From an uncultured Tateyamaria sp. (GTDB lineage: Bacteria > Pseudomonadota > Alphaproteobacteria > Rhodobacterales > Rhodobacteraceae): a stretch of 64,000 bases of DNA. Of the stretch, positions 17,149 through 26,041 are shown piece after piece; positions within the stretch are counted from its first letter, which is position 1, and each line of letters opens with the position of its first letter. Location of the stretch: contig NZ_CANKXW010000005.1 in NCBI RefSeq assembly GCF_947487805.1, positions 265,535-329,534 on the forward strand, written 5' to 3'. A program made the translations under genes and the position numbers. The notes under the pieces are model-generated. The model had not been told where the DNA came from. It saw only the letters and a program-made list of their open reading frames with translations, and did no database searches.

Positions 17149-19686
17149 GTGCAGAATAATCCGAATACCACGCTGGTGACACCCACCGCCCCAATCGCCA
17201 CGGCGACCCATGGGGGGCGGGCCAAGTGTTTGCAGCGGTTGGCGCGGCTGGCGCTGCCGGTGCCGACCACCGTGGCGCTGTCCTTTGATGCGGTTCACGC
17301 GATTGCCAGCGGGCATTTGCCCGATATCGACGCGATCCTGCGGCAGTTTCCGGACGATGCCTTGTTGTGCGTGCGACCATCGTCAGAGGACCCGGACTGG
17401 GGCGGCCCGTCCGCGATCCTGAACATCGGGATGAACGACGCGCGCTACGAAGTTCTCTGCGGCACGTTGGGGCCGGATGCGGCCTCGGCGCTCTATACCC
17501 GCTTTGTGCAAAGCTATGCGATCCATGTGGATCGGCTTGATCCTGACATGTTCGACGACATCGCGGGCGAGGGGCCGGAGGCGATGGCGCAGGTCTTGCG
17601 CGCCTATGAAGACGAGACCGAGCTGGCCTTTCCGACCACGCGTGCTGAGCAACTGGCCGGTGTTCTGAAATCCATGGCGCGTGCGTGGGAGGGGACCTCT
17701 GCGCGACTTTTACGGCAGGCCAAGGGCGCGCCTGCGGATGCGGGCCTGGGCCTCGTGGTGCAGCAGATGGTCTTTGGCATCGGTCAGGGCGAAAGCGGGG
17801 CAGGCGTCTTGCAGCTGGTGTCGTCGCAGACAGGCAAGCCGCAGATCACCGGGCGCTACCTGCGTCAGAGCCAGGGGCGCGACGCGCTGCGCAGCGACGC
17901 GTCGAGCCTATATATCACCCGCGACAGCCGCGGCCCGTCGCTTGAAGAGCAGGTGCCTGAGTGCTTCGCCCAACTGGTCGATCACGCCCGCCTGATGCGC
18001 ACCAAGCTGCGTGAGGAAATGCAGGTCGAATTCACCATTGAGAACGGGGCCTTGCGGATCCTTGACGGGGTGCGCGTGGCGCGGTCGTCGAGGGCGACTG
18101 TGCGGATTGCGGTGCAACTGGCGCGCGACGGGATCATTCCGCGCCAGGAGGCGTTGATGCGGGTCGAACCCAACCGCCTGAACGAATTGCTGCACCGGCA
18201 GGTGGACAAGCACGCCAAGCGCGACGTTTTGGGTCAGGGCATTGCCGCCAGCCCGGGGGCGGCCACGGGGCGGCTGGTGTTTTCGGCCGCGGACGCGCAG
18301 GCCAGCGCGTCTCGCGGCGAAGATTGCATCCTCGTGCGGCGCGAAACCTCGCCCGAGGACATTCGCGGCATGCATGCGGCCAAGGCGGTGATCACCGAGC
18401 GCGGGGGCATCACCAGCCACGCGGCGGTGATCGGGCGTGGCATTGGCCTGCCGTGCGTGGTGGGTGTCAGCAATATGCGGTTTCAAACGCGCCGCGGGCA
18501 ATTGGTGACTGACGACGGACGCGTCATCTCCGCGGGCGAGACGGTGACGGTTGATGGCACCAACGGCACCATTCTGATGGGCGCGCCAAACATGCAGGAG
18601 GCCGCGCTGGACGACGCGTTCCAAGACCTGATGGACTGGGCCGATGCCGAACGCGACATCGATATTCGTGCCAATGCCGACACGCCTGCCGACGCGCAGA
18701 CCGCCCGCAACTTTGCAGCACAAGGCATCGGGCTGTGCCGGACGGAACACATGTTCTTTGAGGCCGGGCGGCTGACGGTCATGCGCGAGATGATCTTTGC
18801 CGAGACAAGCGACGACCGACGCGCCGTGCTGGACCGGTTGCTGCCGATGCAGCGCGCGGATTTCATCCAGCTCTTCAGCATCATGCAGGGCCAGCCGGTG
18901 TGCATACGCCTCTTTGACCCGCCCCTGCACGAGTTTCTGCCCACCGACCGGAACGGCCAGCGCGAGTTGGCCGACGCACTGGATCTGCCCCTGTCGGACG
19001 TGACCCGGCGGATCGAGGCGATGATGGAATACAACCCCATGCTGGGCCTGCGCGGCGTGCGGTTGGGTGTGACCGTGCCGGAAATCTACGAGATGCAGGC
19101 GCGCGCGATTTTCGAGGCCACGGTAGAGGCCAGCCGTGATGGCGATCCGGTGGTGCCCGAGATCATGATCCCGCTGGTCAGCGCCAAGCGCGAGGTCGAG
19201 CTGGTGCGCACCAATGTGGATGCCGTAGCCGCTGCCGTGACCGCTGAGATGGGGGCCGAGTTCACCTATCGTCTGGGCATCATGGTCGAGACCCCGCGTG
19301 CCGCGCTGCGCGCCGGAGAGATCGCGCAGCATTGCAGTTTCCTGAGTTTCGGCACCAACGATCTGACCCAGATGACCTATGGGCTCAGCCGCGATGACGC
19401 GGGCCGGTTCATGTCCGATTACGTCCGTCAGGGGGTGTTCGTGGAGGATCCGTTCCACACGCTGGACATCGACGGGGTGGGCGAATTGCTGCAACTTGGG
19501 TCCGAACGTGGCCGCGCCGCGCGGCCCGACGTGACGCTGTCGATCTGCGGGGAGCATGGCGGCAATCCCGAATCGATTGCCTTTTGTCGCAATGCCGGGT
19601 TCGACTATGTGTCCTGTTCCCCGTTCCGTGTTCCGGTGGCACGTTTAGCCGCAGCCCAGTTGGCGATTGGTCACAAGATAGGGTAG
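17149..19686 (+). CDS. Pyruvate phosphate dikinase-like PEP-utilising protein
   Basis: 845 residues from GTG 17149 (GAGAGG upstream); an upstream GTG at 17077 is possible. The layout is that of PPDK: a reduced ATP-grasp part, a phosphohistidine domain with GGITSHAAVIGRG, and a PEP-binding TIM barrel with GIGLCRTEHMFF, SFGTNDLTQMTYGLSRDD and the catalytic-cysteine motif ICGEHGGNP. The ATP-grasp end is divergent: the GGKG motif reads HGGRA and the SGA loop is replaced. It may therefore use a different nucleotide or only part of the PPDK reaction. It follows glyS. Confidence 0.8.
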   Translation: MQNNPNTTLVTPTAPIATATHGGRAKCLQRLARLALPVPTTVALSFDAVHAIASGHLPDIDAILRQFPDDALLCVRPSSEDPDWGGPSAILNIGMNDARYEVLCGTLGPDAASALYTRFVQSYAIHVDRLDPDMFDDIAGEGPEAMAQVLRAYEDETELAFPTTRAEQLAGVLKSMARAWEGTSARLLRQAKGAPADAGLGLVVQQMVFGIGQGESGAGVLQLVSSQTGKPQITGRYLRQSQGRDALRSDASSLYITRDSRGPSLEEQVPECFAQLVDHARLMRTKLREEMQVEFTIENGALRILDGVRVARSSRATVRIAVQLARDGIIPRQEALMRVEPNRLNELLHRQVDKHAKRDVLGQGIAASPGAATGRLVFSAADAQASASRGEDCILVRRETSPEDIRGMHAAKAVITERGGITSHAAVIGRGIGLPCVVGVSNMRFQTRRGQLVTDDGRVISAGETVTVDGTNGTILMGAPNMQEAALDDAFQDLMDWADAERDIDIRANADTPADAQTARNFAAQGIGLCRTEHMFFEAGRLTVMREMIFAETSDDRRAVLDRLLPMQRADFIQLFSIMQGQPVCIRLFDPPLHEFLPTDRNGQRELADALDLPLSDVTRRIEAMMEYNPMLGLRGVRLGVTVPEIYEMQARAIFEATVEASRDGDPVVPEIMIPLVSAKREVELVRTNVDAVAAAVTAEMGAEFTYRLGIMVETPRAALRAGEIAQHCSFLSFGTNDLTQMTYGLSRDDAGRFMSDYVRQGVFVEDPFHTLDIDGVGELLQLGSERGRAARPDVTLSICGEHGGNPESIAFCRNAGFDYVSCSPFRVPVARLAAAQLAIGHKIG

Positions 19687-19806
19687 GTCCCCCGATCCGG
19701 CACACTTTATGGGCGTGTGCATCAACGTTGCATACGCTTGTGCATGGCGGGTATGTGCCCAGCCATTGGGCAAAAACTGGACGAACCAGCATTTTTTGAC
19801 TACATG

Positions 19807-19834
19807 CCCCAGATCGAAAGAAACCTGGGGTTTT
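19807..19834 (+). promoter_or_regulatory. Hairpin covering the ribosome-binding site of the wall-hydrolase gene
   Basis: CCCCAG (19807-19812) pairs with CTGGGG (19825-19830), followed by TTTT, C and the ATG at 19836. The only Shine-Dalgarno candidate (GGGG) lies in the 3' arm. It could be a weak terminator, an RNA switch or chance. Confidence 0.4.
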
Positions 19835-19835
19835 C

Positions 19836-20477
19836 ATGCAACGGATTCTGAAAGGCGCTGCTGCGCTGGCGCTTTTGGCGTTTTCGGGTGGCCTTGCCAC
19901 GGCGGAGACATCGGTGGACAGCACGGCAAACGCTTTGCAAAAAGCCGAGGAACGCGGGTTGAACGCGGTCCCTCCGCAGCGGTTGAGCGAATTCCTGTCC
20001 GAACCGGCCGAAGCGTCTCAGGTGTCCTTTACCCGCAGCTGGTTGAACGAACAGCCCAATGCGTCGGGCGGTGCACAGTGGCGGTGCCTGAGCGAGGCGC
20101 TCTATTTCGAAGCGCGCGGCGAGACGGTCAAGGGCCAGTTCGCCGTGGCCGAAGTGATCATGAACCGGGTGGCAAGCGCGCGCTTTCCGTCTTCGGTTTG
20201 CGGGGTGATCAATCAGGGTACGGGCCGCAAGTATCAATGCCAGTTCACCTATACCTGCGACGGTGCGCCCGAGACGATCCACGAGCCGCGCGCCTTTGCG
20301 CAAGTGGGCAAGGTCGCGCGCACGGTTCTGGACGGTCGTGCGCCGGACCTGACGAACGGGGCCACGCATTACCACACCACGGCTGTTCGCCCTAACTGGG
20401 CGCGGGTCTATACCAAGACCGCCAAGATCGGCGTGCACATCTTCTACCGGCACACGTTCCGCACCGCGTCGAACTGA
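19836..20477 (+). CDS. Cell wall hydrolase, SleB/Hydrolase_2 family
   Basis: 213 residues with a signal peptide (MQRILKGAAALALLAFSGGLATA). The SleB-type domain spans ~residues 80-205: CLSEALYFEARGE contains the expected catalytic glutamate, then EVIMNRVASARFP, CQFTYTCDG and ATHYHTTAVRPNWA. These enzymes are lytic transglycosylases or amidases that open peptidoglycan. Two cysteine pairs (WRCLSE, SSVCGV, CQFTYTC) suit an exported protein. It is monocistronic, with a hairpin at its start and another after its stop. Confidence 0.88.
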   Translation: MQRILKGAAALALLAFSGGLATAETSVDSTANALQKAEERGLNAVPPQRLSEFLSEPAEASQVSFTRSWLNEQPNASGGAQWRCLSEALYFEARGETVKGQFAVAEVIMNRVASARFPSSVCGVINQGTGRKYQCQFTYTCDGAPETIHEPRAFAQVGKVARTVLDGRAPDLTNGATHYHTTAVRPNWARVYTKTAKIGVHIFYRHTFRTASN

Positions 20478-20489
20478 CGTTTTTGCGCC

Positions 20490-20506
20490 CAAAGGCGACG
20501 CCTTTG
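20490..20506 (+). terminator. Short hairpin after wall-hydrolase gene
   Basis: CAAAGGC (20490-20496) and GCCTTTG (20500-20506) with a three-base loop, 12 bases after the stop; no clear T-run. Confidence 0.4.
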
Positions 20507-20573
20507 CCCCTGTCCCTCATTTGGCCGCGACGTTAGAAGTGCGGCTCTGACCCGCTTGCAAAGGACATGGTTG

Positions 20574-21503
20574 ATGGCGTCTGAAATCCGGCTTGCATTC
20601 GCCCATCCATCGGAGCGCGCTGCGGCGACCGCCAGTGCCGAGCCGCTGGACCGCATCTCGGTGCGCGAGCATACGGTTGATGTCGAGATCGGGGCGTTTC
20701 AGGCCGAACGCGGGGTCACGCAGCGCATCTGTTTCAACATCGTGGTCGAGGTGCGCCCGCTGACCGGTCCGATCGATGACGATGTGGACCGTATTCTGAG
20801 CTATGACAAGGTGACGGAGGCCATCGCATTTGAATTGGCCGAGGAACGGCTGAATCTGCTGGAGACGTTGGCCGAACGAGTGGCGGACCGCATTCTGATG
20901 GAGCCGCAGGCGGTGCGAACCTTCGTGCGTGTCGAAAAGCTCGACCGGGGTCCGGGCGCTCTGGGTGTGGAAATCGTGCGCAGCCGCGACGCGGCACAGC
21001 CCGTCAGCGCAACCGAAATCGAAGAAGACGTGCTGCACCCCGAACTGGTGTTCCTGTCCAATGCGGCCATCGCGTCGGAGAACCTGAGTGGCTGGATCGA
21101 TCAGCTTGAACAAATGGGCCGCCCGCTGATCTTCTGCGTGGGGCCCGGTGATCAGCCCGCGCCTGAGGCAGGCCATCCGCTGGCGCAGCGCCGCGTGGAT
21201 TTGCTGGCAATTGAGCAGAATGCGTGGGTGCTGGCCGCGCGCGATGCACGCTGCAAGGTGGTCGACACCAGGACCGAGCTCGACTGGGCGATGCGCAACG
21301 GGCAGATCAGTGTCTGGGCACCGTCCAAGATCGTGCTGGATGCGGTTGACGGGCCGTCGGCCAAGGGGGCGGATGCGGTTGCGTTGGCCTGCTGGTTTGC
21401 GGCCACGTTCGATGCGCGAGAAATGCTGGTGATCGGCGCGGATGCGCCCGCGGCGGCGCCGGTCACGGTCCGCGCTGTACCCGCCAGCCAAGAGACCCTT
21501 TAG
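20574..21503 (+). CDS. folB: Dihydroneopterin aldolase fused to an amino-acid-kinase-like domain
   Basis: 309 residues, about 2.5 times the usual FolB length. Residues ~25-135 are the aldolase: VDVEIGAFQAERGVTQRI, LSYDKV, LETLAERVADRIL and the catalytic lysine in VRVEKLDR (Lys122). Residues ~155-292 read as a shortened amino-acid-kinase fold resembling MfnE-type proteins (RVDLLAIEQNAWVLAA, ISVWAPSKIVLDA, GADAVALACWFAATFDA, MLVIGAD). The ATP-binding glycine-rich start is degraded. The start at 20574 follows AAGGA. FolB makes 6-hydroxymethyl-dihydropterin, used by FolP encoded 4 bases downstream. Confidence 0.85.
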   Translation: MASEIRLAFAHPSERAAATASAEPLDRISVREHTVDVEIGAFQAERGVTQRICFNIVVEVRPLTGPIDDDVDRILSYDKVTEAIAFELAEERLNLLETLAERVADRILMEPQAVRTFVRVEKLDRGPGALGVEIVRSRDAAQPVSATEIEEDVLHPELVFLSNAAIASENLSGWIDQLEQMGRPLIFCVGPGDQPAPEAGHPLAQRRVDLLAIEQNAWVLAARDARCKVVDTRTELDWAMRNGQISVWAPSKIVLDAVDGPSAKGADAVALACWFAATFDAREMLVIGADAPAAAPVTVRAVPASQETL

Positions 21504-21507
21504 ACCC

Positions 21508-22491
21508 ATGCGCTATCTGCGCCCGTTGATGCAGGTGGGGCCCGCGCGGCCCCAAGGCGCGCGGCGGTTCGGGGCATGCTGGTACACACAAGTCGAGGTG
21601 CTGGCGCGAGATGCGGACCCGTATGTTGTCGGGCTGGAGGACTTGCCGGAGGAAGACCTTGCACGGTTTTCCGAGGGCGTGGTTGCCCCGCAGGTGATGG
21701 GCATTCTCAACACCACGCCGGACAGTTTCTCGGACGGGGGACAGCACAGCGGGACGGCGGATGCGGTAGCGCATGGTCAGGCATTGGTGCGGCATGGCGC
21801 GCAGATCATCGACGTGGGCGGTGAGTCGACGCGCCCCGGCGCGCAACTGGTGCCGGTAGAGGAAGAGATCGCACGCACGGCCCCGGTGATCCGCGCCCTG
21901 CGGGAGGCGGGCGTGAAGCCCCCCATTTCCATCGATACGCGCAAGGCGGCGGTGGCGGAGGCGGCGCTGGACGCAGGTGCCACGCTGGTCAATGACGTGT
22001 CGGGCTTTACCTTTGATGCGGGTCTTGCACCCCTGTGTGCGGCGCGCGGTGTGCCAGTCTGCGTGATGCACGCGCAGGGCGATCCGCAGACCATGCAGGA
22101 CAATCCGCGCTATGACGACGTTCTGCTGGACGTCTATGACTTTCTGGATAGGCGGATTTCGGCGCTGGTGGAGGCCGGGATTGACCGGGGACAGATCATT
22201 GCCGACCCGGGCATCGGCTTTGGCAAGACGCTGGATCACAACCTTGCGCTCTTGCAGCGGATCAGCCTGTTTCACGGGCTGGGTGTGCCGATCCTGCTGG
22301 GCGTGTCGCGCAAACGGTTCATCGGGACGCTTGCGCATGTGCCCGATGCTGCCGACCGCGGGCCGGGATCTGTCGGCGTCGCGCTGGCCGCGCTGGGGCA
22401 GGGGGTGCAGATCATCCGTGCGCATGATGTGGCCGATCATGCACAAGCCATTGCACTATGGCGCGCGGCTGTGGCACATCCTGAGGCATGA
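21508..22491 (+). CDS. folP: Dihydropteroate synthase
   Basis: 327 residues with a ~65-residue N-terminal extension before the TIM barrel. Signatures: [45 protein letters not shown] and SRKRFIG. It joins p-aminobenzoate to hydroxymethyl-dihydropterin and is the sulfonamide target. It follows folB by 4 bases and overlaps glmM by 4 (ATGA), the common folP-glmM order of bacteria. The extension ([20 protein letters not shown]) is shared by alphaproteobacterial forms as far as I recall. Confidence 0.96.
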   Translation: MRYLRPLMQVGPARPQGARRFGACWYTQVEVLARDADPYVVGLEDLPEEDLARFSEGVVAPQVMGILNTTPDSFSDGGQHSGTADAVAHGQALVRHGAQIIDVGGESTRPGAQLVPVEEEIARTAPVIRALREAGVKPPISIDTRKAAVAEAALDAGATLVNDVSGFTFDAGLAPLCAARGVPVCVMHAQGDPQTMQDNPRYDDVLLDVYDFLDRRISALVEAGIDRGQIIADPGIGFGKTLDHNLALLQRISLFHGLGVPILLGVSRKRFIGTLAHVPDAADRGPGSVGVALAALGQGVQIIRAHDVADHAQAIALWRAAVAHPEA

Positions 22492-23834
22492 CCAAGCTTT
22501 TCGGTACCGACGGCGTGCGCGGCACAGCCAATACAAGCCCCATGACAGCAGAGATCGCGTTGCGGATCGGCGCCGCAGTCGGGCGATATTTCCGCCGCGA
22601 CGGTGACAGCGTGCACCGCGTGGTGATCGGCAAGGACACGCGCCTGTCCGGATATATGTTCGAGAACGCGTTGACCGCTGGCCTGACCAGTACGGGCATG
22701 AATGTTCTGCTTCTCAGCCCGGTGCCGACCCCGGCCGTGGGCCTGCTGACCCGGTCGATGCGCGCCGATCTCGGCGTGATGATCTCGGCCAGCCATAACC
22801 ACGCCCATGACAACGGGATCAAGTTTTTTGGCCCTGATGGCTTCAAACTGAGCGATGCGGCAGAGGCCGAGATTGAACGGCTGGTGGATGATGGGGTTGA
22901 GCCGGTCGCCGCCGGTGAGATCGGCCGCGCGAAACACGTCTATGACGGGCGTTATCGCTATGTGGAGCGGGTCAAGTCGTCCTTTCCCCGGCAGATGCGG
23001 CTCGATGGGCTGAAGGTTGTAATCGATTGCGCGAACGGTGCCGCGTACAACGTCGCACCAGAGGCGCTATGGGAGCTTGGGGCGACGGTCATTCCGGTGG
23101 GGGTCGATCCCAACGGCCACAACATCAACAAGGGCTGCGGGTCAATGCACCCGCAAACCGCCGCCGAGGCGGTGGTGGCGCATGGTGCCGATGTGGGCAT
23201 CTGCCTGGACGGCGATGCGGACCGGGTAATCCTGCTTGATGAAAAGGGACGCGTCGGTAATGGCGACCAGTTCATGGGCCTGATGGCCGCACGCTGGGCC
23301 GCCGAGGGCCGGTTGAAGGGCAACGCGCTGGTGGCGACTGTCATGTCCAACCTGGGGCTTGAGCGGTTTCTGCAGGGCCATGGTGTGGGTCTGGAACGCA
23401 CCGGTGTTGGCGACCGCTATGTGGTGGAACGGATGCGGCAGGGTGGTTTCAACCTTGGCGGTGAACAGTCGGGCCATATCGTGATGACGGATTATGCCAC
23501 AACCGGCGACGGTTTGATGGCCGGGCTGCAATTCCTCGCGGAACTGGTGCAATCGGGCAAGCGCGCGAGCGAGGTTCTGCACGTATTCGATCCGGTGCCG
23601 CAACTGCTCAAGAACGTGCGCTTTGCCGCTGGGCAAACGCCGCTGGAGATGGACAGCGTCAAGGCGGCGATTGCAGATGCCGAAGGGCAGTTGAACGGCA
23701 ATGGCCGGTTGCTGATCCGCAAGTCCGGCACGGAACCGTTGATCCGTGTGATGGCCGAGAGCGAGGACGAAGCCGTGTTGACGGCCAGCGTCGACCACGT
23801 TGTGCAGGCTGTTGAATCTGCGGTTTCTTCTTGA
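22488..23834 (+). CDS. glmM: Phosphoglucosamine mutase
   Basis: 448 residues, full length. The protein begins [13 protein letters not shown] and carries the phospho-serine motif ISASHN (Ser102), metal-binding [11 protein letters not shown], sugar-binding GGEQSGHIV and the phosphate-binding C-terminus [12 protein letters not shown]. It converts glucosamine-6-phosphate to glucosamine-1-phosphate for UDP-GlcNAc, feeding peptidoglycan and LPS. Its start overlaps the folP stop, so the two are coupled. Confidence 0.97.
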   Translation: MTKLFGTDGVRGTANTSPMTAEIALRIGAAVGRYFRRDGDSVHRVVIGKDTRLSGYMFENALTAGLTSTGMNVLLLSPVPTPAVGLLTRSMRADLGVMISASHNHAHDNGIKFFGPDGFKLSDAAEAEIERLVDDGVEPVAAGEIGRAKHVYDGRYRYVERVKSSFPRQMRLDGLKVVIDCANGAAYNVAPEALWELGATVIPVGVDPNGHNINKGCGSMHPQTAAEAVVAHGADVGICLDGDADRVILLDEKGRVGNGDQFMGLMAARWAAEGRLKGNALVATVMSNLGLERFLQGHGVGLERTGVGDRYVVERMRQGGFNLGGEQSGHIVMTDYATTGDGLMAGLQFLAELVQSGKRASEVLHVFDPVPQLLKNVRFAAGQTPLEMDSVKAAIADAEGQLNGNGRLLIRKSGTEPLIRVMAESEDEAVLTASVDHVVQAVESAVSS

Positions 23835-23893
23835 CGCGCCTGCACTGGGTTTCTGTAGGGTTGGCGTATTGTCAATAAAACCGAGTACGCACA

Positions 23894-24388
23894 ATGAAGA
23901 TCGTTTCCTTTTCCCTTTCCATTCTTGCCCTGAGCGCGGGTGCCGCCTTTGCCGATTTGAAGGCCCAGGTATCGTCGCCCTGGGACGGCAAGAAGGTGCC
24001 CGCAGGTCAGAACTGCGTCCTTGACGGGGGCAAGGGATCGACACCTCCGTTTCAGGCCACGGGCATTCCAGCCGGTGCCGTTTGGCTGATCGTCGAGTAC
24101 AACGACAAGAGCTATAAGCCGCTGTCGCGCAACGGCGGTCACGGGACAATCGGGTATGCGGTCAAGGGGACTTCGGGCAGTTTCCCGGCGGTGCCGGGCA
24201 TGTCCGCGCGGATGCCCAAGGGCGTTCAGCTGATCGCGGCGGCCAAGAGCACCGGGAACTATGCCTCACCCGGCTATCTGCCGCCCTGTTCCGGTGGGCG
24301 CGGCAACACCTATGAGGCCGTGGTCAAGGCTGTCGATGCCAATGGCAAGGTGCTGGACAAAACCCGCATGAAGCTGGGCAAGTACTAA
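23894..24388 (+). CDS. Exported protein with a possible PEBP-like fold
   Basis: 164 residues with a signal peptide (cut after AAFA). PFQATGIPAGAVWLIVEYND, GHGTIGYAVKG, GYLPPCSGGRGNTYEAVVKAVD resemble the ligand-pocket segments of phosphatidylethanolamine-binding/YbhB proteins, but the aspartate and histidine positions are not all present. Two cysteines (QNCVLD, PPCSGG) may pair. It stands alone after glmM and shares four bases of stop codon with the convergent transporter gene. The fold assignment is tentative. Confidence 0.55.
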   Translation: MKIVSFSLSILALSAGAAFADLKAQVSSPWDGKKVPAGQNCVLDGGKGSTPPFQATGIPAGAVWLIVEYNDKSYKPLSRNGGHGTIGYAVKGTSGSFPAVPGMSARMPKGVQLIAAAKSTGNYASPGYLPPCSGGRGNTYEAVVKAVDANGKVLDKTRMKLGKY

Positions 24389-25314
24389 GGCGCATCGCTG
24401 CGGCGGAAGAGCCGTCGCAGCGCGCCATATTGGCTGAGCCCGACACCAACAAGGATCAGGCTCATTGCCAGCAACAGACTGGGCGGAAGGGGTTCCGAAA
24501 GGAACCAAGCGCCCAGCAGCACCGACCACAACGGCACCTGATAATTCGTCAAGGACATGAACACAGGGCCCGCACTGCGGATCACCAGAACGCGCAGCAT
24601 ATTGGCGGCTGCGGTGGGGATCAGGCCGAGAAAGGCAATCACCACAAGGGTTTGGGTGTCGGGGCGCGGCGGCGGCCCTTCGATGATGATTGCGAGCGGG
24701 ATGGTGATAATGGCGGCGATTAGCAGCAGGACGGTGGAGAGGCCGATGGGATCCACCGCGGGCAGGCGGCGCATCAACACCGAACTGATGCCGTAGCAGC
24801 ATGCGGCGGAGACACAGGCCAGCCGCCCCGCTGTTTCCAGCGATGCGCCGGAGCTTTCAAAGGCTTGCCCGCCGATCAGAATGCATACCCCGACAAAGCC
24901 GATCACAAAGCCCAGCGTCCGCCGCCAGGTCATCCGCTCTCCGGGGACAAAGAAATGCGACAGGGGCAGGACGATCAGCGCGACCGAGGCCATGGAAACC
25001 CCCGCAAACCCGCCAGTGACATATTGCTGACCCCATGCCAGCAGCATGAAAGGGATGGCCGTGCTGAACCCGCCGATGGCGATGACGGCCAGCAGGGTGC
25101 TACGCGATGCAGGTGCGGAAAACAGGCGCAGCCCCAGAGCGCGCCAGATGATGATCATCAAGACGGCGGCAAAACCAATCCGACCGGCAGCCAGCCAAAA
25201 CGGCGTGATGCCGGTCAGCGCGATTTCCGTGACCAGAAATGTGCCACCCCAGGTCAGGCCCAGCGTGGCAACCATGGCCCAGCTGGACCACGTGATATTG
25301 GCGCTAGCGGTCAT
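24385..25314 (-). CDS. DMT-superfamily permease (EamA type)
   Basis: 309 residues with ten hydrophobic segments in two EamA halves; LGLTWGGTFLVTEIAL starts the first and CYGISSVLMRRLP the second, which ends WFLSEPLPPSLLLAMSLILVGV. It is the last gene of a three-gene minus-strand group with two ferredoxin-like-fold small proteins and overlaps the one before it by 11 bases. The substrate is unknown. It is unrelated in detail to the EamA protein at 542-1444. Confidence 0.85.
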   Translation of the reverse strand: MTASANITWSSWAMVATLGLTWGGTFLVTEIALTGITPFWLAAGRIGFAAVLMIIIWRALGLRLFSAPASRSTLLAVIAIGGFSTAIPFMLLAWGQQYVTGGFAGVSMASVALIVLPLSHFFVPGERMTWRRTLGFVIGFVGVCILIGGQAFESSGASLETAGRLACVSAACCYGISSVLMRRLPAVDPIGLSTVLLLIAAIITIPLAIIIEGPPPRPDTQTLVVIAFLGLIPTAAANMLRVLVIRSAGPVFMSLTNYQVPLWSVLLGAWFLSEPLPPSLLLAMSLILVGVGLSQYGALRRLFRRSDAP

Positions 25315-25651
25315 GCAACGCCTTGCTGTCGGCCGGGGCTTGGTCCCGTTCGGTCATGCCATAGTCGCGGATCACGCCCGCCACGCGCAGGCGGTAATTG
25401 TCAAAGTGGATGTCGCGGCCCGCGCCCTGAGCGTCGCGGTGGTCCGGCAATTTGCGCCAGTGTTCGAGTGCCGCTTCGTCCTCCCAGAACGACAGGGACA
25501 AGAGCTTGCCCGGTTCCATAAGCGACTCGAACCGTTCGACCGAAATAAAACCGGGAATGTCCGCGAGATGGTGTTTCAGCGCAGCCGCGCGGTTCAGATA
25601 GGGCGTGCGATGGCCCTGCTTGGGCCAGACTTCGAAGATGACTGCGATCAT
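25304..25651 (-). CDS. Antibiotic biosynthesis monooxygenase (ABM) domain protein
   Basis: 115 residues, alpha-beta barrel type: MIAVIFEVWPKQGHRTPYL, DIPGFISVERFESLMEPGKLLSLSFWEDEAALEHWR. The pattern (a heme-oxygenase or monooxygenase-like dimer) fits the ABM family. Its start overlaps the previous gene's stop by four bases (ATGA), and its end overlaps the DMT gene. With the NIPSNAP-like protein it forms a pair of ferredoxin-like-fold proteins made together. Substrate unknown. Confidence 0.8.
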   Translation of the reverse strand: MIAVIFEVWPKQGHRTPYLNRAAALKHHLADIPGFISVERFESLMEPGKLLSLSFWEDEAALEHWRKLPDHRDAQGAGRDIHFDNYRLRVAGVIRDYGMTERDQAPADSKALHDR

Positions 25652-25971
25652 GCGGGACCTCCCATTGGCTTGGACACGTTCCTGAGCCATGTCCGGTCTT
25701 CTTTGAGAATGAATTTCTCGGATTGTGCAAACAGGTAATTCTCTTGCCCCAGCGGGTCAGCGGCGAGGCGGGCGCGATATGCCTCGTAAGCGGCAAGGTT
25801 TTCAATGTGATAGATGCCATAGGCCAAGGTTGATGATCCTTCGTGGGGTGCGAAATATCCCACAAGGTCCGCGCCGCAGCGGGGGATGCACTGGCCCCAG
25901 CGGTCGCCGTATTCGGCAAAGGCTGCGCGTTTGGTCGGGTCGATCTGGTACTGGATGATACAAGTGAGCAT
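25648..25971 (-). CDS. NIPSNAP-family protein
   Basis: 107 residues with MLTCIIQYQIDPTKRAAFAEYGDRWGQCIPRCGADLVGYF and IYHIENLAAYEAYRARL, the start and middle of NIPSNAP-type ferredoxin-like folds. It heads a minus-strand unit of three genes (NIPSNAP, ABM, DMT permease) and has AAAGGAA before its ATG. A divergent HTH regulator starts 70 bases away and is the obvious candidate to control the unit. Confidence 0.8.
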   Translation of the reverse strand: MLTCIIQYQIDPTKRAAFAEYGDRWGQCIPRCGADLVGYFAPHEGSSTLAYGIYHIENLAAYEAYRARLAADPLGQENYLFAQSEKFILKEDRTWLRNVSKPMGGPA

Positions 25972-26041
25972 GGGTGTTCCTTTCGTGATGGGCGATGAAT
26001 AGCACTTGGCGATGCGAGAATGCTTCGGCTATGATCAAACT

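Noticed and set aside
17908..19557. 549-codon minus-strand open frame across the PPDK-like gene
   Set aside because: Shadow frame; the plus strand carries diagnostic PPDK motifs throughout.
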